The notes under the pieces are model-generated. The model was not told the DNA's origin. It saw nothing but the letters and a program-made list of their open reading frames with translations, and searched no databases. Positions 60,810 to 64,000 of a stretch of DNA of 64,000 nucleotides are shown here, in pieces. Source of the DNA: Anaerolineae bacterium (lineage in GTDB: Bacteria > Chloroflexota > Anaerolineae > Anaerolineales > Anaerolineaceae); the NCBI GenBank assembly GCA_013178185.1, contig JABLXC010000023.1, positions 62,001 through 126,000 on the forward strand, in the 5' to 3' direction. How positions within the stretch are numbered: the stretch's first letter is position 1; each line of letters opens with the position of its first letter. The translations under genes and the position numbers were made by a program.

Positions 60810-63151
60810 TTTGACTTCTCCTTAAGAGCCGCCAGTATTCGTTCGGGTGTTATTGGTAGCTCGTGGAAGTGAATACCGATAGCGTTGTGAATTGCGTTTG
60901 CAAAAGCTGCGGGGACCGGATTGGAGGAGGCTTCACCCAAGCCTTTTGCTCCGAATGGTCCGGTTGGCTCGTAGGTACTCGCAAAATAGCTGTTGAATTC
61001 ACTTAGGCGGGGGCTCTCCATAATTCCGGGCGTTTTTGCGTCGATCCAATAGCCTTTGGATGTCAATTGACCATTTTCTTCCCAGGTATTTTGTTCATAA
61101 AGTGCAAAGCCCGCACCTCTGGAAAGGCCGCCTTCCAGTTGTCCTCTTGCCAGATCGGGATTTACAACTGTACCACAATCCCCGCCCATGACGGACTTGA
61201 TCACCCTGACTATTCCTGTCCAGGTATCTACCTCCACTTCAAGAAAAACGCTGACGTAAGCCGGGGGGCAATTGGCAGGCCGATAGCTATCTACTGCTGC
61301 AATGGTCTTCCAGCTATCTGTCCAGCAGCGAGTTGCCAACTGCTGCAAGGTGATCCTTTTTTCTGCGATCGCGGGGCATTGTATAATGGTTTGGCCATTG
61401 ACTTCATCCAGGTATATTTCCAGGCCATCGGGGTAAATATTCAAATAACGACCGGCAGTTTCGAGGATTTCTTGCTTTACCTTTTTCGCTACTCGCACCG
61501 CAGCGCCGCAACCGGCATAGATGCCCCGTGTGGCGTGGGTGGTGACGTCGTAGACGGTCGAGCAGGTTTCGGCCGGGGCAATGTTCACCTTATCAAGAGG
61601 GACGCAGAGTTCCTCGGCAACCAGTTTTGCCATCGCTTCCAAAGTCCCGCCGCCATGGTCCATGACAGCAGATACAACATCCACAGAACCATCCTGATTG
61701 ATTTTTACCATGGCGCCTGAGAAGTCGATGACGTCGCCGGGCTGTGGGGCGCCGGCGCTGGAAGTGTGAAAGCCGCGCGCCATCCCAATGCCCCGGCGAT
61801 AGCGACCAGTTTGTGAACCGCTCTTGGGGCGGTTATACCAACCGATCTCTTCAGCTCCCTTTCTTAAGAGCTCGGGAACGCCATCGCTTCGCACGATAGA
61901 GCGCACCATTGGGCCTTGTCCCCAAAACGTGTCGCCAAGTCCAACATAATTCTTCAGCTTTAATTCCATCGGGTCCATACCGAGCTTCTCGGCTAATTCT
62001 TCCATGAGGGATTCGGCTGCAAAAGTGACCTGGGGGTTTCCGTAGCCCTGCATAGCACAGGATGGCGGTTTATTGGTATAAACGGCGATGCCTTTATATT
62101 TCACATTTGGAAGACGGTAGAGCGAAACCAACCAGCCCAGGCAGACCCCAAGGTATGAGTATCCCTGAAGGATGTGAGCGCCAATATCCGCGATCACATC
62201 TTCTTTTGCGCCCAATAACGTGCCGTCTTTTTTGGCAGCAAGCTGCAGGTGGACATGCAGGGGGTAGCGCGTATGGTCATTCATGTCCTCTTCGCGAGTC
62301 AGGGTCAATTTGACTGGGCGATGGGCTTTAAGTGCCAGCGCGGCGCAAATTGGGACAACTGTATTCATTTGGATACTGGAGCCAAACGTTCCCCCACAAG
62401 GAATTCTCTTTACATTAATCTTGCTGAGCGGGATGCTGAAAATTTGACCGAGAACGATGCGTACATTATGAATTGATTGGGCGGTCGCCCAGACCGTCAG
62501 TCCGCCATCGGGTTCTGGTTTGCAGACGGCGGTCTTGGGCTCTAATTGCGCATGATATATTTTTGTGGTTTCAAAGACACCACCTACAATAACATCTGCT
62601 TCGGCAAATGCTTTATCTACATCGCCTTCTGTAAATTCTCGTTGGCAAGCAATATTGTTCTGAACTTTAATCTCGTTATCGCCGTACATAACGGTCTCGT
62701 ACAGTTGAGCCGACGAGGGTTTGAGAGCTTCATGCGGATCAAGGACGACCGGCAGCGGTTCGTACTCAACGACGACGGCGCGAGCTGCTCTTTCAGCGAG
62801 CGCTTCGGTTTCAGCAGCAACAGCAGCAACGGCCTCACCCATGCGCCTTACTTTGTCTGCCAGTACGTATTTATCTTTGTGTAGTGCCCAGGGAACGGTG
62901 ATTACCCTTTCGTTATACCTTACTTTAGGGATGTCATCAAACGTTATTACCACTGCGCCCATCGCTTCGGCGGCAGAGGTATCAATGTTTTTTATGACCG
63001 CATGCGCATAGGGGCTGGTTACGGTCCGGGCGTGAAGCATGCGGGGGAGATTAACATCTACAGAGTAAATTTCTTGACCTGTTACGCGCGCGACGCCGTC
63101 TTTCCGGCGAGTTATTTTCCCAACAATTTTTGTATCCTGGCGATCTATCAT
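60806..63151 (-). CDS. Molybdenum hydroxylase large subunit, xanthine dehydrogenase-like (2)
   Basis: 781 aa from ATG 63151, chosen because GGAGG lies just upstream; the frame is open to 63190. Seen: VGKITRRKDGVARVTGQEIYSVDVNLPRMLHA, IPCGGTFGSSIQMNTVV, the SCAMQGYGNPQVTFAAE block, MDHGGGTLEAMAKLVAEEL and GPFGAKGLGEASSNPVPAAF with the catalytic Glu. It differs from the copy at 55621 (GGTFGS instead of GGFGGK), so it may serve another substrate. Its partner is the fused FAD/[2Fe-2S] gene. Confidence 0.93.
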   Translation of the reverse strand: MIDRQDTKIVGKITRRKDGVARVTGQEIYSVDVNLPRMLHARTVTSPYAHAVIKNIDTSAAEAMGAVVITFDDIPKVRYNERVITVPWALHKDKYVLADKVRRMGEAVAAVAAETEALAERAARAVVVEYEPLPVVLDPHEALKPSSAQLYETVMYGDNEIKVQNNIACQREFTEGDVDKAFAEADVIVGGVFETTKIYHAQLEPKTAVCKPEPDGGLTVWATAQSIHNVRIVLGQIFSIPLSKINVKRIPCGGTFGSSIQMNTVVPICAALALKAHRPVKLTLTREEDMNDHTRYPLHVHLQLAAKKDGTLLGAKEDVIADIGAHILQGYSYLGVCLGWLVSLYRLPNVKYKGIAVYTNKPPSCAMQGYGNPQVTFAAESLMEELAEKLGMDPMELKLKNYVGLGDTFWGQGPMVRSIVRSDGVPELLRKGAEEIGWYNRPKSGSQTGRYRRGIGMARGFHTSSAGAPQPGDVIDFSGAMVKINQDGSVDVVSAVMDHGGGTLEAMAKLVAEELCVPLDKVNIAPAETCSTVYDVTTHATRGIYAGCGAAVRVAKKVKQEILETAGRYLNIYPDGLEIYLDEVNGQTIIQCPAIAEKRITLQQLATRCWTDSWKTIAAVDSYRPANCPPAYVSVFLEVEVDTWTGIVRVIKSVMGGDCGTVVNPDLARGQLEGGLSRGAGFALYEQNTWEENGQLTSKGYWIDAKTPGIMESPRLSEFNSYFASTYEPTGPFGAKGLGEASSNPVPAAFANAIHNAIGIHFHELPITPERILAALKEKSK

Positions 63152-63167
63152 CTTGCCTCCAGCTCTT

Positions 63168-64000
63168 TCAGGATATTTTGCCTGAAACAAGCGCCAATAG
63201 CGCCATGCGGGTGAAGACGCCGTTTCTTGCCTGACGGAAATAAGCGGCTCCAGCGAGATTATCTACATCGGTTGTAATTTCATTGACGCGTGGAAGCGGA
63301 TGTAAGACGATCAAACGCGGGTTGATGGTTTCGACCATCTCGCGGGTGAGAATATAGCTGTCTTTAAGTCTTTCATATTCTTCCGGGTCGGTGAAACGTT
63401 CTTTTTGAATACGCGTCATATATAAGACGTCCGCTTTTTTTAATGCCGCTGGCAGGTCGGTCGTTTCTTCCACTGTTATCCCTTGGGCGATCAGTTTTTC
63501 CGTAACTTCTGAGGGCATCCTCAGTTGTTCGGGGGCGACAAAGACTAATTTGCATTGGTAATGTTTATAAATTTCTACACCGGAGTGGACCGTGCGGCCA
63601 TTCTTCAAGTCTCCGCAGAGGACAATGGTCGTTCCATCCACCTTGCCTCGTTCCGCGCGAATGGTATATAGATCTAAAAGTGCCTGGGTAGGATGCTGGC
63701 CAGCGCCATCGCCGCCGTTTAGCACGGGGTGCTCAGCGATTTGAGCCGCCCTTACAGCAGATCCTATGGCCGGATGGCGCATGGCTATTAAGTCCACATA
63801 TTGATCGACCGTTCGAATTGTGTCCTCGAGAGTTTCCCCTTTTGCTACGGATGTCGACTCTGCTGAGGAAAACCCGATTACACTGCCACCCAAGCGATGG
63901 ATCGCGGTCTCAAAGGAAAGCCGTGTGCGGGTGCTAGGTTCAAAAAACAAGGCGGCAAGAACGTATCCTTTTAATAAATCAAGACCTTTAGAATTTTCTA
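63168..64000 (-). CDS. pyrB: Aspartate carbamoyltransferase catalytic subunit (5' end outside window)
   Basis: The frame is open to base 64000, so the gene starts beyond the window. Seen: the carbamoyl-phosphate motif FFEPSTRTRLSFETA, GDGAGQHPTQALLDLYTI, CGDLKNGRTVHS, DVLYMTRIQKERF and LHPLPRVNEITTDVD, all typical of the E. coli-type PyrB. It makes carbamoyl-aspartate for pyrimidine synthesis. It ends 16 bases before the molybdenum hydroxylase genes on the same strand, so it heads or belongs to their operon. The motifs argue against a YgeW-type paralogue. Confidence 0.94.
   Translation of the reverse strand, partial: ENSKGLDLLKGYVLAALFFEPSTRTRLSFETAIHRLGGSVIGFSSAESTSVAKGETLEDTIRTVDQYVDLIAMRHPAIGSAVRAAQIAEHPVLNGGDGAGQHPTQALLDLYTIRAERGKVDGTTIVLCGDLKNGRTVHSGVEIYKHYQCKLVFVAPEQLRMPSEVTEKLIAQGITVEETTDLPAALKKADVLYMTRIQKERFTDPEEYERLKDSYILTREMVETINPRLIVLHPLPRVNEITTDVDNLAGAAYFRQARNGVFTRMALLALVSGKIS

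Noticed and set aside
57939-63151. Selenocysteine in the molybdenum hydroxylases
   Set aside because: No in-frame TGA is present in these ORFs. In this enzyme group selenium is thought to be a labile cofactor, not selenocysteine.
63168-64000. YgeW-like or ornithine carbamoyltransferase
   Set aside because: The STRTRLSFETA, QHPTQALLDLYTI and LHPLPRVNEI blocks match PyrB; ornithine-type motifs are absent.

Overview
The window looks like a chromosomal segment of an Anaerolineae-type Chloroflexota bacterium. This is inferred from style, not from a marker-gene search. The signs are Ser/Thr kinases joined by a Thr/Pro-rich linker to TolB-like beta-propeller repeats, several lipoproteins with Thr-Pro-rich stalks, a lipoprotein with an NBR1-type Ig domain, a bd oxidase with CydDC, and a leuS T-box leader. 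Most of the window is core or metabolic DNA. Two short stretches carry mobile-element DNA.

Layout. 1-5356: exopolysaccharide locus I (WecG/TagA transferase, polyprenyl glycosylphosphotransferase, lipoprotein, Wzz-like protein, frameshifted O-antigen ligase/polymerase). 5357-12293: large anchored zinc protease, YtxH and PAP2 proteins, a GAF-PAS-cyclase, a PfkB kinase and small membrane proteins. 12294-13049: a 0.7 kb gap with a good promoter, a 57-codon ORF and a strong terminator hairpin just before recX. 13050-17849: recX, RNase Y, then an MBL hydrolase, an alpha/beta hydrolase and a proline peptidase. 18003-19405: an IS1202-like (ISNCY) insertion sequence with a 17-bp target duplication, abutting the promoter of two tRNA-Ala genes. 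These are followed by a T-box leader and leuS. 22531-33661: NBR1 lipoprotein, MgtC, cydDC, tsaC-prmC-prfA on the opposite strand, cydAB and a RidA protein with cysteine-rich ends.

33664-42592: exopolysaccharide/cell-wall locus II. It begins with a two-component pair collapsed by an internal deletion, followed by a GT2, a second glycosylphosphotransferase, a CapD/FlaA1-type epimerase-dehydratase, two FemAB-like transferases around a Nudix hydrolase, and a PLP deaminase. 42640-46941: two tandem kinase/beta-propeller paralogues. 47086-50797: a Thr-Pro repeat protein, PsuG, an LPG-synthase-like membrane protein and a PHP phosphoesterase. 50849-51620: tRNA-Leu(TAA) followed by the remnant of an element with a zincin-like fragment. 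51621-53329: divergent lipoproteins with M15-like and M23-like peptidase domains. 53330-64000: one leftward operon of pyrB, two molybdenum-hydroxylase (xanthine dehydrogenase-like) gene sets, a dihydropyrimidinase-type hydrolase and yqeB.

How the genes may work together. The two polysaccharide loci supply lipid-linked initiation, chain extension, length control and polymerisation of a surface glycan. The FemAB-like proteins may attach amino acids to a cell-wall acceptor. CydAB is a quinol oxidase for low oxygen or oxidative stress, and CydDC supports its assembly. The last operon resembles the purine/pyrimidine catabolism gene set of the E. coli xdh-ssnA-hyuA-yqeB region, with aspartate carbamoyltransferase at its head. 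No clearly new system is proven. The best leads are the Cys-tailed RidA, the unexplained transcript before recX, the element remnant at tRNA-Leu and the pyrB-led molybdenum-hydroxylase operon.
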